From Pantoea sp. 18069 (GTDB taxonomy: Bacteria > Pseudomonadota > Gammaproteobacteria > Burkholderiales > Burkholderiaceae_C): a stretch of DNA of 40,871 nt. The notes beneath the pieces were generated by a model, which had not been told where the DNA came from, did no database searches, and worked only from the letters and a program-made list of their open reading frames with translations. Position numbers and translations under genes: made by a program. Below, in pieces: positions 1-5,978 of the stretch (the stretch's first letter is position 1; each line of letters begins with the position of its first letter). The DNA lies in NCBI RefSeq assembly GCF_902706035.1, contig NZ_CACSJA010000044.1:1-40871 (forward strand), in the 5' to 3' direction.

Positions 1-295
1 ACGCACGTTCATCGTCTGGGGTGTTGGCGTTGTGAATGGTGAGGGACGGGATGCCTGGGCAATCCGTGGGAATGCGGTAGGTGGTGCCGCCGGCCCAGGT
101 CTTGGCGGTGGCGGTACCGGGCAGGCCCGGGAGGTGCTCGAGGCCGCGGACGTGGAGCTCGGTATCGCGGAAGACCACGCCCAGGCGCTTGGCAATGCCT
201 GCGACGGTGTCGGAGTGGAATCGTTTGGTGGCTTGCTTGAGGGTCATGCCCCAGCCGTACACCTGGAGGAAGCCTGCGAGGTCGTCGAATTTCAT
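1..295 (-). CDS. Hypothetical phage protein, C-terminus beyond the left edge
   Basis: An open frame on the minus strand starts with ATG at 295 (MKFDDLAGFLQVYGWGMTLK) and stays open to the window edge, giving 98 residues of a longer protein. I do not recognise a family. The visible part has a short helical start, a KQATKRFHSDTVAGIAKRLG stretch that looks like a helical, possibly DNA-contacting segment, then a Pro/Thr-rich part. No strong Shine-Dalgarno precedes the ATG. It is the last visible gene of the leftward early operon, about 50 bases after the DUF2303 gene. The composition looks like real protein, unlike the Arg/Pro-rich translations of the other frames here. Confidence 0.6.
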   Translation of the reverse strand, partial: MKFDDLAGFLQVYGWGMTLKQATKRFHSDTVAGIAKRLGVVFRDTELHVRGLEHLPGLPGTATAKTWAGGTTYRIPTDCPGIPSLTIHNANTPDDERA

Positions 296-316
296 GCTGG
301 GCGCCTGTGATGACCG

Positions 317-336
317 CCCCCGCGCGAGCGCAGGGG
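317..336 (-). other. Hairpin between DUF2303 gene and the leftmost gene
   Basis: Read on the minus strand, an 8-base stem (CCCCTGCG with CGCGGGGG, one wobble pair) closes a four-base loop in the short gap after the DUF2303 stop. Unlike the other hairpins of this operon it has no T-run after it, so it is a stem-loop rather than a clear terminator. Confidence 0.4.
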
Positions 337-346
337 CTGGGAGGGC

Positions 347-1174
347 TTACGCGCTGGGCGTGCCGTTCAGGATGGCCAGGCCGGTGCCTTCTGCGATGCG
401 CGCGCGCAGTTCCTTGACCGCTTCCTCGATGACCTTGTGCGGGCGCACCAGTTCGACCCACATGACGAGGCGGCCGCCTTCTTCGATGCGGTAGCGCAGG
501 CGCACGTCGACGCGCCATTTTTCGCCATTCTCGAAGACTGGCACGCCAATCACGAACAACTCGGGAATGGACAGCTGACCCTGCTGCGCTGAGCCCTGAA
601 TTTCTTCGGCGAAGGTGAACTGGTTGGTGCCATCGGACAGGCGGATGCTGCTGGAGAAGTTAACTTTCTTCTTGGCTTCCAGCGTGCGGCAGATCTCGAG
701 CAGCGTGGCGCCATCAGGCTCAACCACGTCGACCAGGTTGTTTTCGATGAACTGGGCGATTTCGACCTGGTTCATCTTCTTGCCGTCGATGCCGGTCCAG
801 GCCTTCCATTCAGGGGCGAGGGGCGCGTTGTACTGCGCCTTGTGGTCGCCCCAGCCGGCGCCGTCCGCATTGTGGTTGAACACCGCGGTGAAGGTGGGCG
901 GGCTGATGGTGCTGAACAAGCGGGTGTAGTCCGTTTTCTGGTCGACCACCACAGCAACGAACGATTCAGCATCGTTCAGCGTGACGGTGCCTTTCTTGCG
1001 AAGCGGCTCGAGCATCGTGGTTTCAAAGGTCTTGACATTCATCCCCGATGGGAGGATCAGGACCGGCGCGCCGTTGATGTACTGAACTTTCTGTTGGCTC
1101 ACGGCTAGGTCAGAGGCCAGCTGCGCAGTCACAGCGGCGTTGGTCTGGGCTTCTTCAATTGCAAAATTATTCAT
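347..1174 (-). CDS. DUF2303 family protein (YfdQ-like)
   Basis: 275 residues, full length for DUF2303, a family common in early regions of temperate phages and related to E. coli prophage YfdQ; its biochemical role is not established. Recognition rests on the overall pattern: an N-terminal helical part, a GINVKTFE-like segment (here PSGMNVKTFE), the central FTAVFNHNADGAGWGDHKA motif with W and H residues, and a Val/Arg-rich beta C-terminus (WRVDVRLRYRIEEGGRLVMW). The ATG at 1174 follows a GTGAG element at normal distance. It sits downstream of a 139-residue gene in the leftward operon under PL. Family placement is confident; function is unknown. Confidence 0.85.
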   Translation of the reverse strand: MNNFAIEEAQTNAAVTAQLASDLAVSQQKVQYINGAPVLILPSGMNVKTFETTMLEPLRKKGTVTLNDAESFVAVVVDQKTDYTRLFSTISPPTFTAVFNHNADGAGWGDHKAQYNAPLAPEWKAWTGIDGKKMNQVEIAQFIENNLVDVVEPDGATLLEICRTLEAKKKVNFSSSIRLSDGTNQFTFAEEIQGSAQQGQLSIPELFVIGVPVFENGEKWRVDVRLRYRIEEGGRLVMWVELVRPHKVIEEAVKELRARIAEGTGLAILNGTPSA

Positions 1175-1205
1175 GGTTGTCTCACTTCAAGGGTTGGGAA
1201 AGGGG

Positions 1206-1625
1206 TCAATGGGCGACGACGCGCAACGGCGCGGCCGCTGCTGGAGGCTCGGTGGGCGCCGAGCGCAGCTCGGACTGGGCTTCCGCTTCCTGGTCGGCCG
1301 TGCGCAGGCCATCCAGCGTTTGCTGGCGCGGGTTCTCGCGCTGCAGGTTGTTGTCCGGCGTGGCGAACATGAGCGTCTTGCCGCGCGTGGGCGCGGGCAG
1401 CTTGGTCTTGACGTCGATGTCGAGTTCGACCTGGCCGGCCTTGCCGCCGATCGGCTTGAATTTGATCTTCAAGGTGATCTCGGCGGCTTTGCCGGTTTCG
1501 GTGGCCGCGTGCACGGCGTCATTGATCGCGTCGGTGGCTTCATCCTCGAGGCCGGGGATTTGCTTGAGCACGTCGCTGAACGGCTTGCGTTTGGACTTGA
1601 GGGTCGGGTTTTTGATGGCGCTCAC
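1206..1625 (-). CDS. Hypothetical phage protein, 139 aa
   Basis: Start is placed at GTG 1625, preceded by GGAGA, rather than further upstream where the frame runs through the hairpin at 1638-1661. The protein begins with a basic segment (KNPTLKSKRKPF), then an acidic helix (IPGLEDEATDAINDAVHAATE) and two Lys-rich beta stretches (ITLKIKFKPIGGKAGQVELDIDVK), ending in a low-complexity Ala/Pro tail. No signal peptide or membrane segment. Its position next to DUF2303 is typical of early phage regions, but I cannot assign a function. Confidence 0.7.
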   Translation of the reverse strand: MSAIKNPTLKSKRKPFSDVLKQIPGLEDEATDAINDAVHAATETGKAAEITLKIKFKPIGGKAGQVELDIDVKTKLPAPTRGKTLMFATPDNNLQRENPRQQTLDGLRTADQEAEAQSELRSAPTEPPAAAAPLRVVAH

Positions 1626-1637
1626 GGGGTCTCCATG

Positions 1638-1661
1638 AAAAAAGCCCACCAGGAGGCGGGC
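1638..1661 (-). terminator. Terminator-like hairpin 12 nt before the 139-aa gene
   Basis: On the minus strand GCCCGCC and GGTGGGC form a 7-base stem (one wobble) with a 4-base loop, followed by six T. Only twelve bases separate the T-run from the GTG start at 1625. This is the shape of an intrinsic terminator. Confidence 0.65.
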
Positions 1662-1683
1662 AGGGGGGGGATGAAAGGGGCAG

Positions 1684-1779
1684 TCAGAAAACCGCCGCCA
1701 GCAGCAACATGAGGCCGGCCACGGCAGACGCGTCGCCGATGAAGAACAGGCCTGCGATGAAAAGGAAGACGCCGCGCAT
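1684..1779 (-). CDS. Small membrane protein, 31 aa
   Basis: A 31-codon frame (MRGVFLFIAGLFFIGDASAV, then AGLMLLLAAVF) starts at ATG 1779, 14 bases after the stop of the upstream 165-aa gene. The product is almost entirely hydrophobic and would span the membrane once. There is no obvious Shine-Dalgarno, so translation may depend on coupling to the upstream gene. It fills an otherwise empty gap in a tightly packed operon. Function unknown; could be spurious. Confidence 0.4.
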   Translation of the reverse strand: MRGVFLFIAGLFFIGDASAVAGLMLLLAAVF

Positions 1780-1793
1780 GGCTGGTGCGCAGG

Positions 1794-2291
1794 TCAGGCG
1801 GCTTGTTTGGGGAGGCGGGAGATAGCCCAGCTGCAGGCCTGGGCGACGGCGCCGATCTGGCCTTCGGCGGTCAGGCGGTCTGCGTGGCCGGGAAGCAAGC
1901 TGTCGCGCAGATCTTCCAGCTCAGTGATCAGCGCAGCGGCTGTGCCCTTGAGCTGTGCGGCCTGGCCGGTGTCGGAGTCGGTCAGTCCTACCGCGCGGCA
2001 TGCCGACTGGCTGATACCACCGCTGGCCACCAAAGTTTCTTGCGCGGCTTGGTCGGTCCCGCTGTCCTGGGCCGCGGCCGCGGGGCCTTCGGTGGCTTGG
2101 CTGTCGCCGTTCGCCTGCTGTGCAGGATTGCAGCCTTGGCAGGCGGGGTCATCGCACTTTCCCGCGAGCAGCGCAGCCAGGAAGGCCGGGGCGCCATTGT
2201 CGGTGGCGGCGCGCAGTTTGTTGGCCGCTTCTGGCGTGGACAGAACGAGTGCAAGAAGAGAGATAGCGTTCAAAGGGCTCGGGTTGCGCAT
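1794..2291 (-). CDS. Hypothetical protein with N-terminal hydrophobic segment and Cys cluster, 165 aa
   Basis: Start chosen at ATG 2291 because a GGAAA element precedes it and the upstream part of the frame crosses the hairpin at 2312-2335. The N-terminus (MRNPSPLNAISLLALVL) could be a weak signal or membrane segment. Residues 46-54 contain C-x4-C-x2-C (KCDDPACQGC), a possible metal site. The middle is Gln/Ala-rich low complexity; the C-terminal 60 residues look helical (AAALITELEDLRDSLL). No family recognised. Part of the leftward early operon. Confidence 0.6.
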   Translation of the reverse strand: MRNPSPLNAISLLALVLSTPEAANKLRAATDNGAPAFLAALLAGKCDDPACQGCNPAQQANGDSQATEGPAAAAQDSGTDQAAQETLVASGGISQSACRAVGLTDSDTGQAAQLKGTAAALITELEDLRDSLLPGHADRLTAEGQIGAVAQACSWAISRLPKQAA

Positions 2292-2311
2292 GGAGTTTCC
2301 AGGTGATGACG

Positions 2312-2335
2312 AAAAAATGCCCGCTGGGCGCGGGC
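2312..2335 (-). terminator. Terminator-like hairpin before the 165-aa gene
   Basis: Minus strand: GCCCGC, 5-base loop, GCGGGC, then A and six T, ending 20 bases before the ATG at 2291. Same layout as the hairpins at 1638-1661, 2810-2830 and 4273-4301. Confidence 0.65.
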
Positions 2336-2350
2336 GGGCGGTGCTGGCGC

Positions 2351-2449
2351 TCACGGGATGAGCATCGGCGGTTGGGATATGGCGATGGAGAGCAGAAGGC
2401 CGAAGGCCATCAGGCCCAGCCACAAGAGGGCAAAAAGCAGTGTTTTCAA
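2351..2449 (-). CDS. Small membrane protein, 32 aa, TTG start
   Basis: A 32-codon frame (MKTLLFALLWLGLMAFGLLL, then SIAISQPPMLIP) begins with TTG at 2449. The TTG overlaps the TGA stop of the upstream 115-aa gene as TTGA, a usual sign of translational coupling, and AAGGA lies just upstream. The product is one hydrophobic helix with a basic N-terminus and a Pro-rich tail, consistent with a single-pass inner-membrane peptide. No known family. Confidence 0.5.
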   Translation of the reverse strand: MKTLLFALLWLGLMAFGLLLSIAISQPPMLIP

Positions 2450-2793
2450 GGCGATTCCTTCAAGCAATACACCGTCGTCCCTTCCCACTCGGCATGCATT
2501 CCTGGGCAGTTCCAGGCGCCGGCCGCGGCGCGCTTCAAATCTGCTGCGCTGATGCTGATGCTGATGCTGGCGCTGGTCGGCTGGGCCTCGGCGCTGCCGC
2601 AGGCGGACATGGCCAGTGTGATCAGCACCAGCATCGCCGCTGCAATCCAGAACGCGGGGCGGTTCGGTACCGGAAAGCGCCGCGGCGACGCCGCCAGGTG
2701 TGGATTGAAGGGGAAGGCCTCGGCCATGCCGCGCGAGTACTTCGCGTCGGGCTCGGGGTTGACGTCTGAGGGGAATGTCATGCGGATTGCCAT
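2446..2793 (-). CDS. Single-pass membrane protein, 115 aa
   Basis: Start placed at ATG 2793, preceded by GGAG at good spacing; the longer frame would read through a terminator-like hairpin. Residues 1-45 are soluble, residues about 46-66 form a membrane helix (FWIAAAMLVLITLAMSACG), and the C-terminal 50 residues probably lie outside the cytoplasm, with two Cys (WNCPGMHAEW and YCLKE) that could pair. A run of Ser/Ile (SASISISISA) is encoded by a GCTGAT-type hexamer repeat. The SAC at the end of the helix recalls a lipobox but lies too far from the N-terminus. Function unknown. Confidence 0.6.
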   Translation of the reverse strand: MAIRMTFPSDVNPEPDAKYSRGMAEAFPFNPHLAASPRRFPVPNRPAFWIAAAMLVLITLAMSACGSAEAQPTSASISISISAADLKRAAAGAWNCPGMHAEWEGTTVYCLKESP

Positions 2794-2809
2794 GTCGATC
2801 TCCAGATTG

Positions 2810-2830
2810 AAAAAACCCGCGGGCGCGGGC
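2810..2830 (-). terminator. Terminator-like hairpin between the 56-aa and 115-aa genes
   Basis: Minus strand: it follows directly on the TAA at 2831-2833, has a CCCGC/GCGGG stem with a 4-base loop, then six T, and stops 16 bases before the ATG at 2793. Confidence 0.65.
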
Positions 2831-3001
2831 TTAGATTGCGTCTGCGCTGCACTCGAGCAGCGCGGGGAGTTGGTCCAGCAGCTGCCGGACCCGCTCGGGC
2901 GGCCGCGGCGGTGGCGGGGGATGTGGCAGGCCATAGTCCTGGGCCGTGGTGCGTATGACGCGGTGGTGCTGGGCGATGGCAGGGTGGTGGGCGGCGCTCA
3001 T
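2831..3001 (-). CDS. Hypothetical protein, 56 aa
   Basis: ATG at 3001 overlaps the TGA of the upstream DUF7673-like gene as ATGA, which fixes the start. The peptide has a His-rich N-terminal half (MSAAHHPAIAQHH), a run of Pro (GLPHPPPPPRPP) and a C-terminal amphipathic helix (ERVRQLLDQLPALLE). It may be an accessory partner of the upstream protein because the two are translationally coupled. No family recognised. Confidence 0.55.
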   Translation of the reverse strand: MSAAHHPAIAQHHRVIRTTAQDYGLPHPPPPPRPPERVRQLLDQLPALLECSADAI

Positions 3002-3390
3002 ATCGGGTCGGCCAGCGCGATGCGCTCGACTGGCGCCAGTGCATCGCGTTTGCACTTGCACTTCATGCGCCAGTTGTGGGCCAAATGCTCGAAGCGCATA
3101 CCGAAGTCGTGCCGGCCGTAAAGCTGGTTCAGCAGCTCATGCACCTCATCCTGGGGGCGGGCATCGAAACGCAGCAGCTGCAGCGCCATGTCCAGATCCT
3201 TGGTGTCGAGGCGGCGCAACTCGGTCAAGTCGAAGGGGAAGCGCGAGCCGCTGTAGAGCCCCAGCAGCAGTTGGGCCGCGACGTGGGCTGTGCTGTGGCT
3301 GTGGCCATCGGCCAGAATAAAGAAGTGGACCAGGATGTGCAGAGGATCCCGGGCGGGTGTGGGTGCAGGTGCTGATGCTAATGCAGCCAT
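2998..3390 (-). CDS. DUF7673-like phage protein, 130 aa
   Basis: Start set at ATG 3390 (MAALASAPAP), preceded by TTGGAG seven bases away; the TTG four codons upstream is part of that ribosome site. The core, residues about 16-75, has the pattern I associate with DUF7673: a helix, then RFPFDLTELRRLDTKDLDMA and LQLLRFDARP. A further C-terminal region is rich in His, Lys and Cys (WRMKCKCKRD). The family is frequent in early and accessory regions of temperate phages and has no assigned activity. The family call is from memory of the motif. Confidence 0.6.
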   Translation of the reverse strand: MAALASAPAPTPARDPLHILVHFFILADGHSHSTAHVAAQLLLGLYSGSRFPFDLTELRRLDTKDLDMALQLLRFDARPQDEVHELLNQLYGRHDFGMRFEHLAHNWRMKCKCKRDALAPVERIALADPI

Positions 3391-3412
3391 GACGAACTCC
3401 AAGAGGGCGAAG

Positions 3413-3434
3413 AAAAGCCCGCGCGCTGGCGGGC
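3413..3434 (-). terminator. Terminator-like hairpin before the DUF7673-like gene
   Basis: Minus strand: GCCCGC, 6-base loop, GCGGGC, then TTTTCTT, ending 22 bases before ATG 3390. Confidence 0.6.
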
Positions 3435-3446
3435 CGGTGGATAAAG

Positions 3447-3500
3447 AGCCGCGTGGTGCCCGGTAAAGAGAGAGGGAGGGCGGAGGTGCCGGGCGCGGCT
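3447..3500. repeat. Bulged long-stem inverted repeat
   Basis: AGCCGCG, a 5-base bulge and CCCGG at 3447-3463 pair with CCGGG-CGCGGCT at 3489-3500, giving twelve pairs around a purine-rich 25-base loop (AAAGAGAGAGGGAGGG). It lies between two terminator-like hairpins with no gene of its own, so it could be part of a structured RNA. Confidence 0.4.
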
Positions 3501-3507
3501 GAAAACG

Positions 3508-3530
3508 AGAAAGCCCACGTGCGCGGGCTC
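3508..3530 (-). terminator. Orphan terminator-like hairpin
   Basis: Minus strand: GCCCGC, loop GCAC, GTGGGC (one wobble), then TTTCTCGTTTTC. Unlike the others it is not followed by a recognisable start codon; the next gene begins 118 bases further on, after another hairpin. Confidence 0.5.
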
Positions 3531-3782
3531 GGTGATGAAGAAGGCGGAAGGGCCCCTCATTGCCATTCCTGACCAGTGCGTCGCGGTCTGTTGCGAAGCT
3601 GGCTTGACCATCATTGAAGCGGGCTGGGCTTGATTCCAGCTGTCGAAAAACCGCGTGTCGCGCTTGTGCTTCGCTTCACTCTACGGCCCGCGTGTCCATC
3701 CACGCCGCCGCTTCAATGATGGCCCGGGCGCTGGGCCCGGACAGGTTCGAGATGCCGGCGAGCAGTGCGCCAGGCAGGAGGA

Positions 3783-4259
3783 TTAAACAGGTGTTGAGCC
3801 CTTGCCCTGGGCCGCTTCAATTGCTGCTTGCAACTCCGGGCCTCCGTCGTTCCCCAGTGGAATGCCAAGGCGGGCTGATATGCCAACAAGCATCTCGGCC
3901 TTCTCCTGCACAGACTGGCCACCTTCTTCGCTGGTGGCTGGGCTCTCGGCCTGGGGCTGCTCGTTCTCGGCCCAGTCGTCACCGCCTGGCATTGCCCAGT
4001 CCATGTAGGTGACCTCACCGTCGTCGTCCTGGTCCCGGCACTGGCCGAACAGGTTGTTGAACCACTCTCGCTTGGTCATCAGGCGAAAGCCATCGGGCAT
4101 TTCCTCGCTTGCGAACTTGGCAACGCGATCGCGCAGTTCCTGTTCCGTCGGATACGCGCCATGGCCCATCCCGATGGTCACGGTCCCGATTTTTCCCTGC
4201 CCGTCGGTGATGCTGATCTTCAGATCGACCTCAATCGGGGCTTGCAGCTTTTGTGTCAC
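3783..4259 (-). CDS. Hypothetical acidic protein, 158 aa
   Basis: GTG start at 4259 with AAGGAG seven bases upstream. The N-terminal half looks folded: beta strands (IEVDLKISITDGQGKIGTVT), then a helix (TEQELRDRVAKFASEEM) and an aromatic segment (GFRLMTKREWFNNLFGQCRD). The C-terminal half is acidic and low in complexity (GDDWAENEQPQAESPATSEE), with a last amphipathic helix (AEMLVGISARLGIPL). No family recognised. Terminator-like hairpins flank it: one immediately before its ribosome site (4273-4301), one further upstream (4361-4386). Confidence 0.65.
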   Translation of the reverse strand: MTQKLQAPIEVDLKISITDGQGKIGTVTIGMGHGAYPTEQELRDRVAKFASEEMPDGFRLMTKREWFNNLFGQCRDQDDDGEVTYMDWAMPGGDDWAENEQPQAESPATSEEGGQSVQEKAEMLVGISARLGIPLGNDGGPELQAAIEAAQGKGSTPV

Positions 4260-4272
4260 GTTGATCTCCTTG

Positions 4273-4301
4273 AAAAAACAAAAGCGCCGACCCGCGACGC
4301 T
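4273..4301 (-). terminator. Terminator-like hairpin before the 158-aa gene
   Basis: Minus strand: AGCGTCG, 5-base loop, CGGCGCT (one wobble), then TTTG and six T, only 13 bases before the GTG at 4259. Confidence 0.65.
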
Positions 4302-4360
4302 TTCGATTTGCCCCTGATAACGCTCAGGTGGCTGGCGCTGCTTGCGCAGTTGAGCCGCGC

Positions 4361-4386
4361 AAGAAAAAGCCGCCTCAATGGGCGGC
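4361..4386 (-). terminator. Intrinsic terminator after the 87-aa membrane gene
   Basis: Minus strand: perfect GCCGCC stem with GGCGGC, 6-base loop, then TTTTTCTT, starting 20 bases after the stop at 4407. Confidence 0.7.
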
Positions 4387-4406
4387 CTGTGAAGTTCATC
4401 GAGTTG

Positions 4407-4670
4407 TCAGTGCATGGTGGCTATCGTGACTATAAAAATCGCAGCTACGACTGCAATCATGAAATTTGCAGACCCTGAGAAGCCGTTCTTCTTCACGAGA
4501 ATCTTGTAGATTCCATAGGCGATGGCGAATATTGCTAGAAGCATAGGTATCGTGAGCTCGCCATCCGCGCTTGCGCCATCCTCATGCAAGAGATTTCCGC
4601 CTCTCCCCACTTGCGCCCAAGCCGCCATCGGCGCAAAGGCGGCGAACAGTGCTGCACAAAGTTTTCGCAT
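4407..4670 (-). CDS. Exported or inner-membrane protein with signal peptide, 87 aa
   Basis: ATG at 4670 follows a strong GGGGGGAAA ribosome site, so the longer upstream frame is not used. Residues 1-19 form a classic signal peptide (MRKLCAALFAAFAPMAAWA) with an AxA cleavage site. Two membrane helices follow, about 39-58 (LTIPMLLAIFAIAYGIYKIL) and 69-84 (NFMIAVVAAIFIVTIA). First gene of the leftward operon, about 460 bases downstream of PL, and followed at once by a good terminator. Small two-helix early membrane proteins in phages are often exclusion or lysis-timing factors, but nothing here identifies a function. Confidence 0.65.
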   Translation of the reverse strand: MRKLCAALFAAFAPMAAWAQVGRGGNLLHEDGASADGELTIPMLLAIFAIAYGIYKILVKKNGFSGSANFMIAVVAAIFIVTIATMH

Positions 4671-5128
4671 GTTTCCCCCCTCAGTTTTGAAAGAGTCAAT
4701 GGTATCGGCACAACCTCGAAATTGAGAAGTAGCGATGCACTGAAAGCGAGCTGTTGTTAATAGCAAAAAACACTCCTTGAATGCTCTTTGGTATCCACCG
4801 TGACTTTCCGGTGTGTCAGCGCTCGCGCGCCGGCCGTTGTTTTTCTTGGCCTTCCGTTATGCCTCACCCCCGTTTGAACCCAGGGTCTGGTTCGCAGGCA
4901 TCGGGGGCCACAGGTGCCGCCCCCACATCTCGTTCGCGGTGCCGATCCCCTCCGGGGGCAGAGCGCTACTAGCCTTTGCGTGCGTTGCCTGTTTGGCCTG
5001 TGGGTTGTCCCATCTGTTTTTGCCGCAGCCGACATGTCGCTGCCGCCTTGTGTTTACCCAGCCGTGCGTGCTGCAGGAGCGTGGAGTGCCGGCCGATGTC
5101 GTGCCACCCATCGCCATGTGTTTGGCGA
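4671..5128 (-). other. Long PL leader without a convincing gene
   Basis: About 460 bases separate the predicted PL start from the first leftward gene. Minus-strand frames at 4757-5035 and 4857-5117 exist, but neither has a ribosome site and their composition is unconvincing. Two stem-loops are visible: GGGGGC/GCCCCC at 4903-4924 and CACCG/CGGTG at 4796-4813. A lambda-type leader would carry an antitermination site or an N-like gene here; I cannot recognise either. Confidence 0.4.
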
Positions 5129-5135
5129 CGGATGA

Positions 5136-5164
5136 ATAATCACATAAGTGATTAAATTAGTCAA
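5136..5164 (-). promoter_or_regulatory. PL, leftward early promoter
   Basis: Minus strand: -35 TTGACT (5164-5159), a 17-base spacer, -10 GATTAT (5141-5136). Predicted start is near 5128. OL1 covers the spacer and -10, and OL2 overlaps the outer half of the -35, so repressor binding would block polymerase. The layout copies PR at 7179-7207. Confidence 0.75.
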
Positions 5165-5177
5165 CACTAAAGTGATT
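5138..5177. promoter_or_regulatory. OL operators (two sites plus a half-site beyond)
   Basis: OL1 is 5138-5153, a perfect palindrome AATCAC-ATAA-GTGATT. OL2 is 5162-5177, CAACAC-TAAA-GTGATT; its reverse complement differs from OR2 at one base of sixteen. Centres are 24 bases apart, as for OR1 and OR2. A lone half-site GTGATG at 5184-5189 sits roughly where OL3 would be expected. Confidence 0.75.
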
Positions 5178-5256
5178 TTATTGGTGATGCCCATGCAATC
5201 AACTCTTGCCCGCTTCAGGCGGATAAGACAAAAGCCACTCGGAGGTGGTGCTTTGC

Positions 5257-5284
5257 TTGCATGCTGTAGCCGAACGGATACAAT
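5257..5284 (+). promoter_or_regulatory. Promoter of the toxin-antitoxin pair
   Basis: TTGCAT at 5257-5262, 16-base spacer, TACAAT at 5279-5284. The predicted transcript start is at about 5291, within a base or two of the toxin ATG, and no Shine-Dalgarno is visible, so the message may be leaderless. Confidence 0.55.
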
Positions 5285-5291
5285 CAACTGC

Positions 5292-5588
5292 ATGTACAGC
5301 GTCATCGAAACTGAGTGCTTTGCCGAATGGGTGGACGGTCTGCGCGACATGCCGACCCGCATCCGCTTGCGCCGAAGAGTGGGCAAGGCAAAGCTCGGCA
5401 ATCTGGGCGACGTCAAGGCCGTGGGCGATGGCGTCTGGGAAATGCGGGAGTTCTTCGGCCCCGGATGGCGGATGTACTACGTGCAGCGCGGCGACGTGCT
5501 GATCGTGATGCTGGGCGGCGGCGACAAGTCCAGCCAGGAGCGGGACATTGAAGCCGCGAAGGCGATGGCCAAGGAGATAGATCTATGA
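5292..5588 (+). CDS. RelE/HigB-type toxin (addiction module killer protein)
   Basis: 98 residues, the usual length for this branch of the RelE/ParE superfamily, whose members typically cleave mRNA at the ribosome. Typical signs are the N-terminal FAEWVDGLRD segment, the basic helix RIRLRRRVGKAKLGNLGDVK, the central strands WEMREFFGPGWRMYYVQRGD, and the C-terminal LGGGDKSSQERDIEAAKAMA signature. ATG 5292 is preferred over frames starting further upstream because the family starts here and the promoter -10 lies at 5279-5284. Its stop overlaps the antitoxin start (ATGA). Toxin-first order is normal for HigBA-type pairs. It lies in the immunity region between OL and cI. Confidence 0.85.
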   Translation: MYSVIETECFAEWVDGLRDMPTRIRLRRRVGKAKLGNLGDVKAVGDGVWEMREFFGPGWRMYYVQRGDVLIVMLGGGDKSSQERDIEAAKAMAKEIDL

Positions 5589-5881
5589 GCAACATCAAGA
5601 CCCGGCCGTTCGATATGGCCAACTACCTGAATAACGAAGAGGAAATCGCGGAGTACCTGCGCCAGGTTCTGGAAGACAACAACCCGGCTGAGCTGGCTGC
5701 TGCTCTGGGCGATATTGCCCGTGCGCGAGGCATGACGCAGCTGGCGCGGGACACTGGACTGTCCCGTGAAAGCCTCTACAAAAGCCTCTCGGGCGAGCGT
5801 GCACCAAGCTCTGACACGCTGTTCAAGGTCATTCACGCCATGGGGTTCAAGCTCTCTCTGGAGCCGCTGGCCCACGCGTGA
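5585..5881 (+). CDS. HigA-type antitoxin (addiction module antidote protein, HTH)
   Basis: 98 residues with the family layout: N-terminal toxin-binding part (TRPFDMANYLNNEEEIAEYL), then a Xre-type helix-turn-helix at about residues 46-75 (ARARGMTQLARDTGLSRESL, then YKSLSGERAPSSDTLFKVI). It should neutralise the toxin and repress their shared promoter. Its ATG overlaps the toxin stop as ATGA. It converges with the zinc-ribbon gene at 5979. Confidence 0.88.
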   Translation: MSNIKTRPFDMANYLNNEEEIAEYLRQVLEDNNPAELAAALGDIARARGMTQLARDTGLSRESLYKSLSGERAPSSDTLFKVIHAMGFKLSLEPLAHA

Positions 5882-5909
5882 TTCTCGTTCTGGGCTGCTT
5901 GTAGAAAAG

Positions 5910-5939
5910 CGACCTAAGAAATGCTGACAGGGTAGGTCG
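5910..5939 (-). terminator. Probable terminator of the cI transcript
   Basis: Minus strand: CGACCTA and TAGGTCG form a perfect 7-base stem with a 16-base loop, followed by CTTTTC. It lies 40 bases after the stop of the gene at 5979-6485, in the gap between the convergent antitoxin and cI operons. The T-run is short, so efficiency is uncertain. Confidence 0.5.
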
Positions 5940-5978
5940 GCGTCGAAAGAGGTGCAGAGTTAAAAATAGACATGCACA

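Larger units (their letters stand above)
3391..3782. other. Gene-free 392-base gap with three inverted repeats
   Basis: Between the DUF7673-like gene and the 158-aa gene I see no convincing gene. All frames read straight through the hairpins at 3413-3434 and 3508-3530 and give Pro/Arg/Ser-rich translations. A 33-codon stretch ending at about 3684 (minus, ...GISNLSGPSARAIIEAA) looks protein-like but has no ATG, GTG or TTG start, so it may be a gene remnant. Confidence 0.55.

Noticed and set aside
3378..3614. 78-codon minus-strand frame
   Set aside because: It reads through two terminator-like hairpins and into the ribosome site of the DUF7673-like gene.
4857..5117. 86-codon minus-strand frame just downstream of PL
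   Set aside because: No ribosome site and unlikely composition (many Trp, Asn and Pro without a fold pattern). It may be conserved because the RNA is structured, so I describe the region as a leader.
4671..5135. boxA-like segments near the PL leader as a nut site
   Set aside because: The best match on the correct strand (GACTCTTTCAA) lies near the far end of the leader with no boxB hairpin beside it.
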